Source: Gimesia algae (GTDB lineage: Bacteria; Planctomycetota; Planctomycetia; Planctomycetales; Planctomycetaceae). From it: DNA of 64,000 nt. Positions 25,305-34,755 of the stretch are shown here, one piece after another. The stretch lies in the NCBI RefSeq assembly GCF_007746795.1, contig NZ_CP036343.1:4625357-4689356 (forward strand), given 5' to 3'. The notes beneath the pieces were generated by a model. The model did no database searches. It had not been told where the DNA came from and worked only from the letters and a program-made list of their open reading frames with translations. Position numbers and translations under genes: made by a program. Position 1 is the first letter of the stretch, and each line of letters begins with the position of its first letter.

Positions 25305-26783
25305 ATGAACGCTGAACCATTCAATTTGAATCTGGCACGTCGTCGCTTCCTGATGAACTCATCCTGCAGTGTCGCCAGTTTTGCTCTGGCTGCGATGCTG
25401 GAGAAAGAAGGGTTAATCGCCTCGGAAAACAGTCTCACAAATCCACTGGCTCCCAAAGATGCCCATTTCCCCGGTACCGCGAAGAACTGTATTTTCATAT
25501 TTCTGGCGGGAGGCCCCAGCCAGATAGACCTCTATGATCCCAAACCCAAGTTACAGGAATTAAACGGACAGCCACTCCCCAAAGAACTGACCGAGAAGGT
25601 TCGATTTGCTTTTATTAACAAAGAAACCGCTACTCTGAGTGGAAGCGCCAGGAAGTTCACGAAATCGGGGGAATGCGGTACCGAGTTTTCAGATGTGCTC
25701 CCCAATATTGCAACCTGTGCAGACGACATCGCTTTAATTCGCTCAATGTATACTGAGCAGTTTAACCACCATCCGGCACAGTTGATGATGAATACGGGGG
25801 TAGGACGCTTCGGGAGACCCAGTGTTGGTTCCTGGCTGACCTATGGGCTAGGCAGCCAATCCAATAATCTGCCAGGGTATGTTGTACTGACAGCAGGTCG
25901 TGGTGCCAGTGGCGGCGCCTCACTCTGGTCCAGTGGCTCTCTACCATCGACTTATGCTGGAGTACTGTTCCGAAATCAGGGTGAGCCGGTATTGAACTTG
26001 AATAACCCGCCTGGAATCAGTTCGGCCATGCAGAAATCTGGTCTGGAAGCCATCAAGAAACTGAACACCGAACAACTGAACGAGACAGGCGATGATGAAA
26101 TTGCCAGCCGGATAGCCAGTTACGAACTCGCCTTTCAAATGCAGTCTTCAGCACCGGAACTGATTGAATTATCCAGCGAGACCAAAGAAACACAGGAAGC
26201 CTACGGCGTCAACCGAAAAGGAGATTCTAAAACTGGTAAAAGAGGTGGGGGAGCCGATGCGGAAGGTGCATTTGCACGGAACTGCCTGCTGGCACGTAGA
26301 CTGGTGGAACGCGGAGTCCGGTTTGTCAATCTTTACCATGCTTCCTGGGACCACCACAGTGGTCTGGATGCCGGTATAAAACGGAACGCAGGAATCGTGG
26401 ACCAGCCCGTTGCTGCACTTCTGAAAGACCTCAAACAACGAGGGCTTCTCGATTCAACGCTGGTCGTGATGGCTGGAGAATTTGGACGGACTCCGCTGGG
26501 TGAAAACCGAACTGGTTCGAAAGCGGTCACAGGCCGAGATCATCATCCTGGCGCCTTCAGTCTGTGGATGGCGGGAGGAGGTGTCAAAGGGGGGCAGGTC
26601 ATTGGCAAAACGACAGAACTGGGATGGTCAGTAGAAGAAGACCCTGTTCACATCAACGATTTTCACGCCACTTTGTTACATCTGTTCGGCCTGAATCACT
26701 TGAAACTGGCACAGAATTTTGGTGGCCTGGATATTCGACTGACCAACGTTGGTGGAAAAGTTGTCGACAAACTGATCTCATAA
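25305..26783 (+). CDS. DUF1501 Tat-exported protein
   Basis: A 492-aa DUF1501 protein, related to the alkaline-phosphatase/sulfatase superfamily. A twin-arginine signal (ARRRFLMNSSCSVASFALAAM, near residues 10-30) predicts folded export. Typical blocks are IFLAGGPSQIDLYDPKP, FNHHPAQLMMNTG, WDHHSGLDAGI, VVMAGEFGRTPLGENRTGSK, GRDHHPGAFSLWMAGGGVKGG and ATLLHLFGLNHLKL. The many His/Asp residues suggest metal binding, but the reaction is unproven. It forms a pair with the upstream PSCyt1 gene, a conserved planctomycete arrangement. No terminator was seen after the stop; the next gene converges within 28 bp. Confidence 0.93.
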   Translation: MNAEPFNLNLARRRFLMNSSCSVASFALAAMLEKEGLIASENSLTNPLAPKDAHFPGTAKNCIFIFLAGGPSQIDLYDPKPKLQELNGQPLPKELTEKVRFAFINKETATLSGSARKFTKSGECGTEFSDVLPNIATCADDIALIRSMYTEQFNHHPAQLMMNTGVGRFGRPSVGSWLTYGLGSQSNNLPGYVVLTAGRGASGGASLWSSGSLPSTYAGVLFRNQGEPVLNLNNPPGISSAMQKSGLEAIKKLNTEQLNETGDDEIASRIASYELAFQMQSSAPELIELSSETKETQEAYGVNRKGDSKTGKRGGGADAEGAFARNCLLARRLVERGVRFVNLYHASWDHHSGLDAGIKRNAGIVDQPVAALLKDLKQRGLLDSTLVVMAGEFGRTPLGENRTGSKAVTGRDHHPGAFSLWMAGGGVKGGQVIGKTTELGWSVEEDPVHINDFHATLLHLFGLNHLKLAQNFGGLDIRLTNVGGKVVDKLIS

Positions 26784-26810
26784 GCAGAGTCGGCATTTAA
26801 CCGCTCTGTT

Positions 26811-28169
26811 TTATGGCCAGCGGAATTCTCCACCCAATACAAGTCCATGCAGTTTATAGGTATCTGTACTGTCCTGAGCTTGGATAGAGACGTCATTAGC
26901 AGCGAAAGAGCCATCCAAGTTGTAATAAGGAATCCCCCCTGCCCGGGCAATATGATTGGCCCACAGGAAGTTATAACCAACATTGAAGGTAAAGTATTCA
27001 CTGAGATGAATGCGGGCATTCACTCCAAACTCAAAAGTCGGTGCAAACCGTGTTTTGGATATCTGTGTGACGTGAGTAGGATCAGTTGGTCCGAGAAACT
27101 GGTTTGTTAACACACTTCCATTGTAATTATTCACACCAAAACCAAACTTCGGTTCAGCTGCAATCGTGAACCAGGGGTGCACGAATTCCATTCGGATACC
27201 AGCCTGAGGAACATACAGTTTATTGCTCGTCTGGCTGCTGATTGTCGATTCAAAAAATGGGAATGGAGGGATCGTGTCTGAGCGTTCAAAATCACCTTTC
27301 ACAACCATCTGCTCACCGATTTTCAGATAACGAAAACCTGCTAAAGGACGAATCTGAAATCCACCTTCTCCATAATAGGTCCGGAAAATCAGGCTTTCCG
27401 TATTGAAGACATAGTTACTTTCCACTCCCCACGCCTGTGTTTTATAGTCGACGCTAAATTTCTGATTGAAATTCCGCTGGGCGTTCGATATTTCACCATT
27501 GAATAAAAGAGGAATTGAAATCATATCGGTCTCGCCAAAGGAAGCACCGAGAAGATCATTTTTACCATAGGAAAATCCACTCGCATCGGTTTTCATACCG
27601 AAAAAGATAGCTTCAATGGTACCACTGTCAAAATCAATACCGAACGTGCCGCGGACCCCGTTAGTACCTTCCTTGCCAATAGAACTCAAATCGGCGGCTT
27701 TGGTTGAGAGAGTGGGAAATCCTAGAAAATCATTAGTTGTATAAGGATTGCGAGGATCATTGCCTGAATCGTTTTGAGAACCGATCAGCATGTTGCCCGG
27801 AGGCGCTTTCCAGAGCAGGTACTCCATACGAAACCAGCTGTTATGGGCCAGTCGGCTGAAATATCCATCCATTGGATGGTCGTAAGCCCAGCCACGATCT
27901 TCTGGAAGAACCCTCATCACCGAATCGGCTGGAGGCATCCCCCCATAATATTCTGCAGGATACGCATCAACCGGCTGATAATATTCCGGTGATGGTTCAT
28001 ACATCACTTCAGGCTCGTAATGGGGACGATAAGCTGCAGTTGAATTATAACTGACAGGCTGAATCATCGATCCCATGTCGGGAGAATATGGAGCCTGCGC
28101 AGACAGTGATTCCACCCCTGACAGGAGAACAACCATTCCAAGCAATAAACGATAGGCCGGATTTACCAT
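26811..28169 (-). CDS. BBP7-family outer-membrane beta-barrel protein
   Basis: A 452-aa protein with a signal peptide (MVNPAYRLLLGMVVLLSGVESLSAQ). After a Tyr/Pro-rich linker (YRPHYEPEVMYEPSPEYYQP), the sequence matches the planctomycete BBP7 barrel family: WFRMEYLLWKAPPGNMLIGSQ, GTFGIDFDSGTIEAIFFGMK, WGVESNYVFNTES, IRPLAGFRYLKIGEQM, and a last strand LHGLVLGGEFRWP ending in an aromatic-Trp-Pro pattern. Alternating polar and hydrophobic strands with many aromatic residues fit an outer-membrane barrel. Function is unknown beyond that. It is transcribed toward the DUF1501 gene. Confidence 0.85.
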   Translation of the reverse strand: MVNPAYRLLLGMVVLLSGVESLSAQAPYSPDMGSMIQPVSYNSTAAYRPHYEPEVMYEPSPEYYQPVDAYPAEYYGGMPPADSVMRVLPEDRGWAYDHPMDGYFSRLAHNSWFRMEYLLWKAPPGNMLIGSQNDSGNDPRNPYTTNDFLGFPTLSTKAADLSSIGKEGTNGVRGTFGIDFDSGTIEAIFFGMKTDASGFSYGKNDLLGASFGETDMISIPLLFNGEISNAQRNFNQKFSVDYKTQAWGVESNYVFNTESLIFRTYYGEGGFQIRPLAGFRYLKIGEQMVVKGDFERSDTIPPFPFFESTISSQTSNKLYVPQAGIRMEFVHPWFTIAAEPKFGFGVNNYNGSVLTNQFLGPTDPTHVTQISKTRFAPTFEFGVNARIHLSEYFTFNVGYNFLWANHIARAGGIPYYNLDGSFAANDVSIQAQDSTDTYKLHGLVLGGEFRWP

Positions 28170-28341
28170 GTTCTACTTCAATCTCATGTTAAAGAAGTCT
28201 ACAAGCCGAAGGCTCTACAAAACTGCCTTCTAACTTAGACAGACCCAGCAAATAACCCCCCTGTGGCGCAGGAAAATCCGCGTCAAGGGTATTAGATATA
28301 TCAAAGGTATCGGTTATGTGGGTTATTCGACTTGTAGGAAT

Positions 28342-28384
28342 CCTGAGATCTCAGGCAGAAAGTTGGGAACCAGAGTGGTCCCAA
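28342..28384. other. Two adjacent small inverted repeats
   Basis: A perfect 14-bp palindrome CCTGAGATCTCAGG (28342-28355) is followed by an imperfect hairpin with arms at 28363-28370 and 28377-28384. They lie after the end of the TMEM43-like gene (28466) and ahead of the BBP7 gene, about 175-215 bp upstream of its start, so they could be a weak terminator or an operator. Confidence 0.3.
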
Positions 28385-28465
28385 ACAACAAAACAGAACA
28401 TCTGGGGCAACCTGGGAAGAAACAAACGGGCTTGTAATTCTTACATGGACTCTAATCAGGTCAGA

Positions 28466-29023
28466 TCAGGCTCTCCTCAACGCGTGCTTCAATCGAGCCC
28501 GTCTTCCTGAACGATAGAGAATGAATAATGGGATAATGCCTGACAGCAATAAGACTGCTCCAAAAACAGGTCGCGCCACCATCCAGACAGCTGACAGGAG
28601 AATTAAAGTCAGACTGAACGAACTCAGCAAAGCAAATATTGTGATTCCACGCCCTACGAAATTCCAGAGGAACGGGATCTTATCAACGAGGACAACCAGG
28701 GGTTTAAAGAGCGTGGCTAATCCCAGAAAAACAATAATCCAGCCGGCAAACCGGAGCCCCCAGTTGATAACCGTTGTTGATTGCAAATTGCGTCCTTCAT
28801 TATTCACCTGCCCTGTTTCTTCGGAACTCGCTTCCTGATTCTCTGACAGAACTGACTCTGCCTGAGAGATACTGATATCTCGCTCAAGAATTTTAGACTC
28901 GTTATGCCAGAGCAAGAACAACCCCGCCATCAGGAAAATGATCCCGATTCCCAGATTCTTCAAGGCGGTTTGAAAACGCTTACCGAAGGATGGTTCTACA
29001 TGATCTTCCGTTTTCTGATTCAC
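28466..29023 (-). CDS. TMEM43-like membrane protein, reduced form
   Basis: A 185-aa membrane protein. The start is a GTG at 29023 preceded by GGAGGAG at 7 nt; a longer frame overlaps the upstream gene and was rejected. One N-terminal helix (NLGIGIIFLMAGLFLLWHNES, with the WHNE ending), a ~45-residue acidic loop, then three C-terminal helices (LRFAGWIIVFLGLATLFKPLVVLVDKIPF...). The last part closely resembles the C-terminus of TMEM43/LUMA proteins, including the helix-VDxxPxL/W-helix pattern. In this family a large periplasmic or lumenal domain separates the first helix from the others; here it is nearly gone. Function unknown. It lies 40 bp downstream of the nucleoside hydrolase gene. Confidence 0.6.
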   Translation of the reverse strand: MNQKTEDHVEPSFGKRFQTALKNLGIGIIFLMAGLFLLWHNESKILERDISISQAESVLSENQEASSEETGQVNNEGRNLQSTTVINWGLRFAGWIIVFLGLATLFKPLVVLVDKIPFLWNFVGRGITIFALLSSFSLTLILLSAVWMVARPVFGAVLLLSGIIPLFILYRSGRRARLKHALRRA

Positions 29024-29063
29024 AGGAATTCTCCTCCAGGGAAATAGAGCTGGTTTATTATGT

Positions 29064-30089
29064 TCACATTGCAGGTGGTTGACTGGAAAGATTTTCCAGA
29101 ACTTCCTGTACCCTGACAATCTGCTCTGGAGTCACAGTCAGAAATTGCTGATTTCCATCTGTATCTTGAGTAAATTCCAGTTTTTCGAGTTCGTTGATCT
29201 TAAATTGACCTGGTTTGGATAATCCAAAATAACCACGCCCGGGCCTGACCGCATATAGAACACTCGTTAGATCATATGTAGGTCGATCATAAGGCATTTT
29301 ATGCCAATATTCGTATCCCAGCTTGATCGGATGAGATTTCACATACCCATAATCATGCTGAATACTGATGGCACGATTCTGAATCGCACGTCCCACCTCC
29401 CAGCCACTGACGACAACGGGAACTTGCTTTGGCCATAATTCGTACACCGCTTTAGCGGCGGGAACATCCAGTCTCACATTGTATTCATGGAATTTAGCAG
29501 GCTTATCCCGGTCAAAGCGACCAATCATCTGAGAAAGAAGTTTCACTTTCCGGGACACCAGCTCCAGGCCCGTCAGGGGACTGACCTGATCCCCCGGCGA
29601 CTGGAGTAGTCTGGCAATATTAGTTGAAAACCCGACTACAACCAGCGTCACAGAATGATCGGGTTGTTTTGCCAGTGTAGACCTTAAAACTGAAACAGCC
29701 TCTGGAATGTCTTCCGCACTTTGAAAGCATCTCGCAAAAACGGGTTTTCCATCCTCGGACGTTTTCACAACTTTACGTGTATATGATCCGTCGAGATGAG
29801 TAGCTCCCTGGTTGACTCTTCCCAGTGGAATCTCTGGCCGGCCGTAAAAAGAATTTACTACATCACAGTACAGGATAGACCAGGGGTTGTCCTTACTGCT
29901 GGTAACTGCCAGCAGATCGCATTCTCCCCTGCTCTCTAAAGCATGTATGACCGCCAGCGCTAATGCATCATCGATATCATTTCCCATATCAGTATCGAAA
30001 ATCAGTTTTACTGGGTCAGAGGCGTAGGATCCTGTTTGAAATATCAAGAAGCACAGTAAAACAGCCAGCACTGACATTATCGGTTTCAT
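29064..30089 (-). CDS. Inosine-uridine-preferring nucleoside hydrolase family protein, secreted
   Basis: A 341-aa protein with a signal peptide (MKPIMSVLAVLLCFLIFQTG...YAS). The IUNH signature is LIFDTDMGNDIDDALAL (29-44), with Asp32/34/38/40/41 forming the calcium-binding cluster. LVVVGFSTNIARLLQSP is the usual N-[IL]A block, and KFHEYNVRLDVPAAK is the usual E-x-N-x-x-x-D-x-x-A segment. The enzymes hydrolyse the N-glycosidic bond of ribonucleosides. Export suggests scavenging of nucleosides in the periplasm. It appears to head a two-gene unit with the TMEM43-like gene. Confidence 0.88.
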   Translation of the reverse strand: MKPIMSVLAVLLCFLIFQTGSYASDPVKLIFDTDMGNDIDDALALAVIHALESRGECDLLAVTSSKDNPWSILYCDVVNSFYGRPEIPLGRVNQGATHLDGSYTRKVVKTSEDGKPVFARCFQSAEDIPEAVSVLRSTLAKQPDHSVTLVVVGFSTNIARLLQSPGDQVSPLTGLELVSRKVKLLSQMIGRFDRDKPAKFHEYNVRLDVPAAKAVYELWPKQVPVVVSGWEVGRAIQNRAISIQHDYGYVKSHPIKLGYEYWHKMPYDRPTYDLTSVLYAVRPGRGYFGLSKPGQFKINELEKLEFTQDTDGNQQFLTVTPEQIVRVQEVLENLSSQPPAM

Positions 30090-30337
30090 GGGAACTCGTT
30101 CTCATTCAATTGCTTAACAATGTGTAATAAATGCCCTTCCGTATTCTTCAGGATAGAGTCTGTTTTCAAAAACTACAATCAACCGGTAAATAAGATTCCA
30201 TGATCTGCAAATCTTTACTGTGTCACAACCAGTATCCAATGAAATTTAAAAGAAGTTATTGTATGATACGGGGCTGGTATTAACATGCTTTACTTCGTAT
30301 CAGCCAGAAGTCTTTATTGAATCAAAAGGGACAATCA

Positions 30338-31837
30338 ATGCCGGCGCAGTGTTTTTTAGGAGTTGATCTGGGGGCAGAAAGCGGGCGTGTCCTCGCAGGC
30401 ATCCTGAATGAAAATAAAATCCAGCTGGAAGAAATCTATCGTTTCAGTAATGGACCAGTCCCGATTGCAGGAACGCGTCGCTGGAATGTAACCGGCCTGT
30501 GGACTTCGATACTGAAAGGACTTTCTCTCGCCGCACAAAAATATGGCGATCAGATCATTTCCGTCGGCGTTGATACATGGGGAGTCGACTATGTACTACT
30601 TTCCGAAAACCAGGAAATGCTGGGGCAACCTTATCATTATCGAGATCCGCGCACGGAAGGTATGTTGAATCTCGCCACTTCGCGCGTCCCGCAACAGGAA
30701 ATATTTGACGCGACAGGTCTACAGTTCATGGAGATCAACACCCTATATCAGCTGTTAGCGATGCAGCAGACCGATCCTGAATTACTCAATCAGGCCAGAA
30801 CATTTCTGATGATGGCCGACTTCTTTCACTGGTTGCTTTCCGGGAGTCAGGTTGTGGAATTCACGAATGCCACGACAACACAATGCCTGAATCCCCTAAC
30901 CGGAGACTGGGCTTATGATTTGCTCCGTAAGCTCGAGATCCCAACCGCCATGCTTCCCAAGCTAGTCTCACCTGGAACAAAACTGGGAACCTTACGCGAA
31001 GAAGTCATGCTCCATACGGGTCTCAGTAAAATTGATGTCATCACTCCTGCTACTCACGACACAGCTTCAGCAGTTGCCGCCATCCCGACCACTCAGACAG
31101 GAAATCCCAACTGGGCTTACATCAGCTCTGGTACCTGGTCACTGATGGGAGTCGAAGTCAATTCTGCAGTTTTAGGCAAACGAGCCTTTGAATTGAATTT
31201 TACTAATGAAGGAGGCATTGATGGCACCTATCGATTACTGAAAAATATTATGGGGCTCTGGCTGGTACAGGAATGCAAGCGCTCCTATGAACGCCAGGGA
31301 CAAGCTCTGGAGTATTCAGAACTGGCTGAAGCTGCAACCTTCGCAGAACCGTTTCGTTCACTTGTTGATCCGGATGATCCACGATTCTTGAGCCCTCCTG
31401 ACATGCTGGAAGCGATTTCACAGTACTGCGTTGAAACCAGTCAGCCGATACCAGAAACCGCTGGTCAGTACATTCGCTGTGCACTGGAAAGCCTGGCATT
31501 GAAATATCGTAAGGTTTCAGGCTGGCTGGAAGAATTGACAGGAATCCCGGTCGAAGTCATTCATATCGTCGGGGGAGGAACTAAAAACGAGCTGCTGAAT
31601 CAGTTCACCGCGAATGCCTGCCAGATACCGGTCATCACCGGTCCGGTAGAAGCCACAGGACTTGGAAATGTATTAGTTCAGGCAAGAGCTATTGGCGCGG
31701 TCAGTTCACTATCTGAAATACGGAAGATTGTGCTGAATTCGATAGAAACCAATCGTTACGAACCTCAGGAGAAGGTCGTTTGGGACCAGGCAATTCAACG
31801 ATTTGACAGTCTGCGCAATAATAAAGTTGAATCATAG
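30338..31837 (+). CDS. rhaB: Rhamnulokinase
   Basis: A 499-aa FGGY-family carbohydrate kinase that best matches RhaB, which phosphorylates L-rhamnulose to L-rhamnulose 1-phosphate. Characteristic are [14 protein letters not shown] (ATP phosphate loop, near the N-terminus), [10 protein letters not shown] (about 86-95), [18 protein letters not shown] and the C-terminal [19 protein letters not shown]. The ATG at 30338 has AAGGG about 8 nt upstream; an earlier in-frame start is less likely. No other rhamnose genes lie next to it, so the pathway is split over the genome. It is divergent from the nucleoside hydrolase gene. Confidence 0.92.
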   Translation: MPAQCFLGVDLGAESGRVLAGILNENKIQLEEIYRFSNGPVPIAGTRRWNVTGLWTSILKGLSLAAQKYGDQIISVGVDTWGVDYVLLSENQEMLGQPYHYRDPRTEGMLNLATSRVPQQEIFDATGLQFMEINTLYQLLAMQQTDPELLNQARTFLMMADFFHWLLSGSQVVEFTNATTTQCLNPLTGDWAYDLLRKLEIPTAMLPKLVSPGTKLGTLREEVMLHTGLSKIDVITPATHDTASAVAAIPTTQTGNPNWAYISSGTWSLMGVEVNSAVLGKRAFELNFTNEGGIDGTYRLLKNIMGLWLVQECKRSYERQGQALEYSELAEAATFAEPFRSLVDPDDPRFLSPPDMLEAISQYCVETSQPIPETAGQYIRCALESLALKYRKVSGWLEELTGIPVEVIHIVGGGTKNELLNQFTANACQIPVITGPVEATGLGNVLVQARAIGAVSSLSEIRKIVLNSIETNRYEPQEKVVWDQAIQRFDSLRNNKVES

Positions 31838-31956
31838 ATTCATGTAAGAAATTCAGATACTTGCCGTCTGACTCCAGACACTATATTATCCTCGACTGAG
31901 ATCCTGGTGATCCAGAACAAATATTAATCAGCTGTATCAAGTAAGAGAGAAGAAAA

Positions 31957-32904
31957 ATGGGTCTGTTTGACCGATTAAAGCGTGGTTTAGAAAAAACTAA
32001 AGAAGTATTGAGGACAGATGTCCGCGATTTATTTAAAGCGGGCGAAATCCTGGATGACCAGAAAATTGAACAGTTTGAAGCCCGTTTGATCAAAACGGAC
32101 ATGGGAGTCGTTGCCTCCTCCGCAATTTGTGAAGAAATCCGCAAAAAGCATGGCGGCCGTACGGTTATTCTGGATGAAATCGAAGAGACAGTGAAAGAGA
32201 AAATCCGTACGCTGCTCGAGGGTGAAGGGGATGCAAAGTGGGATATCTCAGACCCATTATCTCCCTTAAATAACAATCCTGATGGTGTGACTGTAATTCT
32301 GGTGGCAGGAGTGAATGGTGTCGGAAAAACGACTTCTATTGCGAAACTGGCCAATCTGATACTGAAACAGAAAAAAACGGTATTATTAGCTGCAGGAGAT
32401 ACATTCCGGGCCGCTGCGGTCGAACAACTTACCATGTGGGCCAATAGACTGGGATGTGAAATTGTTACTAGACCCGATGGTACGGACCCGGCCAGTGTAG
32501 CTTATTCTGGGTGCGAACGCGCCTTGGAAACTGGTGTTGATTACCTGATTATCGATACTGCAGGACGTTTACAGACTCACACAAACCTGATGGAAGAACT
32601 GGAAAAAATCAAACGTGTTGTCAGCAAAAAAATCCCGAATGCACCTCATGAAAGTTTATTGGTTCTGGATGCAACTACTGGACAGAACGGAATCAGTCAG
32701 GCAGAACATTTTTCGAAATCTATCGAATGTTCTGGATTAATTTTAGCAAAATTAGATGGTACAGCACGGGGAGGAGTCACTGTTGCCATCCGTCAGAAAA
32801 TGGGGATCCCCGTGAAATACGTCGGTGTCGGGGAGCTAATTGATGATCTTGAGTTGTTTAATTCACAGGGATTTGTCGATGCCCTCTTTACAAGTGCCTC
32901 ATAA
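31957..32904 (+). CDS. ftsY: Signal recognition particle receptor FtsY
   Basis: A 315-aa SRP-type GTPase, the receptor that docks the Ffh-4.5S RNA-ribosome complex at the membrane. The N-terminal helical N domain (MGLFDRLKRGLEKTKEVL) is followed by the NG GTPase: G1 GVNGVGKTT (118-126), the DTFRAAAVEQL insertion, G3 DTAGR, LAKLDGTARGG (G4, with the FtsY-specific GG), and the closing KYVGVGELIDDLELF. The acidic A domain of E. coli FtsY is missing, as in many bacteria. The gene stands alone with a 408-bp structured non-coding stretch downstream. Confidence 0.96.
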   Translation: MGLFDRLKRGLEKTKEVLRTDVRDLFKAGEILDDQKIEQFEARLIKTDMGVVASSAICEEIRKKHGGRTVILDEIEETVKEKIRTLLEGEGDAKWDISDPLSPLNNNPDGVTVILVAGVNGVGKTTSIAKLANLILKQKKTVLLAAGDTFRAAAVEQLTMWANRLGCEIVTRPDGTDPASVAYSGCERALETGVDYLIIDTAGRLQTHTNLMEELEKIKRVVSKKIPNAPHESLLVLDATTGQNGISQAEHFSKSIECSGLILAKLDGTARGGVTVAIRQKMGIPVKYVGVGELIDDLELFNSQGFVDALFTSAS

Positions 32905-33312
32905 ATACTCTCCCGAGATAGTCTTGTTCTAAAGACTTTTTCTGGATTGAGTAAATAATTGCATACACGACTGCTTATTCTTCGCGCAAGCTTAACATAA
33001 TTTATGATTTGTTAAAGTTTAACGCTTCCGCTGTCTGGTTGATCGAACCAGACCTTCCTGATCAGTCAGGATATTCTTGACGTATCTCTTTTCATCAAAG
33101 CAACTACGGGGAATTCCGATATTCCGTATTAGAGCCATCGTTATGTTAGCGCTCAATTTGTCGGACCTCGCAGGTCATCTGATTGTAACGATGGGACTTT
33201 GATTAGACCGTCAGTATGGCTTTTACCAATTCATTGTTTTGGAAAGCATATACGCCTCCCTTCTGACGGTATGGAGACCAAGCACCTTTAGCGTGTACTC
33301 AGGAGTTAAAAT
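32905..33312. other. Structured intergenic region and leader of the barrel gene
   Basis: 408 bp between ftsY and the Cys-rich barrel gene. From 33011 to 33270 it contains several perfect or near-perfect inverted repeats, described in the next entry. The ribosome binding site CAGGAG lies just before the ATG at 33313. No frame looks coding. Confidence 0.6.
33011..33270 (+). ncRNA. Candidate structured 5' leader RNA
   Basis: Pairings seen, in order: GTTAAA/TTTAAC (33011-33023, 1-nt loop, probably protein-binding or chance); GTCTGGTT/AACCAGAC (33033-33053, loop 5); TCCTGA/TCAGGA (33056-33071, loop 4); a nested unit with outer stem CCATCGTTA (33135-33143)/TAACGATGG (33186-33194), a middle stem CAAT (33154-33157)/ATTG (33182-33185) that abuts the outer stem, and the hairpin GACCT/AGGTC (33164-33176, loop 3); and ACCGTCAG (33207-33214)/CTGACGGT (33263-33270). 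The whole lies 45-300 nt upstream of the barrel gene. It matches no riboswitch class I recognise. Whether it is transcribed is not shown. Confidence 0.45.
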
Positions 33313-34755
33313 ATGCGAAAACTGAATGAACTGAAAAGAAAAGCCAGACTGACTGGGCTCCTCTTAAGTGGGCTGGGTCTCATGGCTGTATCACCTGCAT
33401 TTGGTGGTGATGCTGGTTGTGCCCCTTCGTGCACTCCAGATCAACCCAATGCCTGCTGCACGAAAGTGTATGAGGAAGCTGGTACAAAGTTAGCTGCAGA
33501 ACTCGAACGGTTAACAGCAGAATGCTGTGCACCTAAGACTTGTGCTCCTACCTGTACCAATCCTGACACTTGCTGTGGCGAAGAATCAAGTGATGACGGA
33601 GACTGCTGCAGCGGCCGCCTGACTCGTCTGTTCGACGACTGCGATGGCTGTGGTAACTTCCTTGAAGATAATGGTTGGTCTTTGAGTGGCTGGCTGGAAT
33701 TTGGTATTACCTTCAACGGTAACCGTCCTGCTAATGACTTGAACACTCCCGGTGTGGGATTCAACCAGGCTGACAGCCAGTTCATGTTGAACCAGCTGTA
33801 CTTCGTCCTGGAAAAAGACGCTGCTGCCAACGAAGACTGCTTCGGCTGGGGTGGTCGTGTCGACCTGTTAGTTGGTTCTGATGCTGCCGATACTGCTGTA
33901 TTTGGTGGCCCCAACAATACCCCGAACTTCGACGGTACCTGGTCAGACAACGACAACGCGACTGCCAACCAGATCGGTCTGGCAATGCCTCAGATGTATG
34001 CTTCATTTTATGCTCCCATCGGAAACGGTGTGACCGTCAATGCTGGTCACTTCTATACACTGATTGGATACGAAGTTGTACCTGCAACCGGAAACTTCTT
34101 CTACTCTCATGCTTATACCATGCAGTACGATGAGCCTTTCACCCACACAGGTGTTCTGGCCAGTACTGACCTGAGCGACAACATCTCACTGACCGGTGGT
34201 ATCACCACGGGTTGGGATGATTTTGAAAATCAGAACAATGAGTGGAGCTTCCTGGGTTCTATTGGCTGGACCAGCGACAGCGAAGATACATCACTGACCT
34301 TTGCCCTCAGCTCTGGCGGTGAAAATGATGCATTCGGGGGAACTTCCAACCTGACCATCTTCAGTATCGTTGCTCAGCAGAAACTGTCAGATAACTTGTC
34401 TTACGTATTCCAGCATGACCATATGTTCTTCATGAATGGCGATGCTGCTGATCCAGGTGACGATGCAGAAGCTTATGGTATTAACCAATACCTCTTCTAT
34501 GACGTCTGCGACTCAACTCGCGCAGGGATGCGTGTCGAATGGTGGCGTGATCATAATGGTACTCAGCTGGGTAACCCCGGTACGAACTACTACGAAATCA
34601 CTGCAGGTTTGAATCACAAAATCAATTCCTGCATCCAGGTTCGTCCTGAAGTTCGCTGGGACTGGGCTGACGGAGCTGACCCCTGGACAACCAAAAGTGG
34701 TGCAACCAAGGACAGCCAGTTCACTGTTGGTACAGACGTTATTCTCGTCTTCTAA
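33313..34755 (+). CDS. Outer-membrane beta-barrel (BBP2-like) protein with Cys-rich N-terminal domain
   Basis: A 480-aa protein: a signal peptide (LTGLLLSGLGLMAVSPAFGG), a Cys-rich segment with 14 Cys between residues 36 and about 112 (NACCTK, ECCAPKTC, DTCCGEE, GDCCSG), and then a ~365-residue barrel resembling the planctomycete BBP2/porin-like families: GWSLSGWLEFGITFNGN, FMLNQLYFVLEKDA, QMYASFYAPIGNGVTVNAGHFYTLIGYEVV, and a last strand SQFTVGTDVILVF with the terminal Phe of outer-membrane proteins. The barrel is strongly predicted; transport activity is not. Disulfide cross-linking of the N-terminal part is inferred. A strong terminator follows, and a long structured leader precedes, so it may be a highly expressed envelope protein. 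Confidence 0.82.
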   Translation: MRKLNELKRKARLTGLLLSGLGLMAVSPAFGGDAGCAPSCTPDQPNACCTKVYEEAGTKLAAELERLTAECCAPKTCAPTCTNPDTCCGEESSDDGDCCSGRLTRLFDDCDGCGNFLEDNGWSLSGWLEFGITFNGNRPANDLNTPGVGFNQADSQFMLNQLYFVLEKDAAANEDCFGWGGRVDLLVGSDAADTAVFGGPNNTPNFDGTWSDNDNATANQIGLAMPQMYASFYAPIGNGVTVNAGHFYTLIGYEVVPATGNFFYSHAYTMQYDEPFTHTGVLASTDLSDNISLTGGITTGWDDFENQNNEWSFLGSIGWTSDSEDTSLTFALSSGGENDAFGGTSNLTIFSIVAQQKLSDNLSYVFQHDHMFFMNGDAADPGDDAEAYGINQYLFYDVCDSTRAGMRVEWWRDHNGTQLGNPGTNYYEITAGLNHKINSCIQVRPEVRWDWADGADPWTTKSGATKDSQFTVGTDVILVF

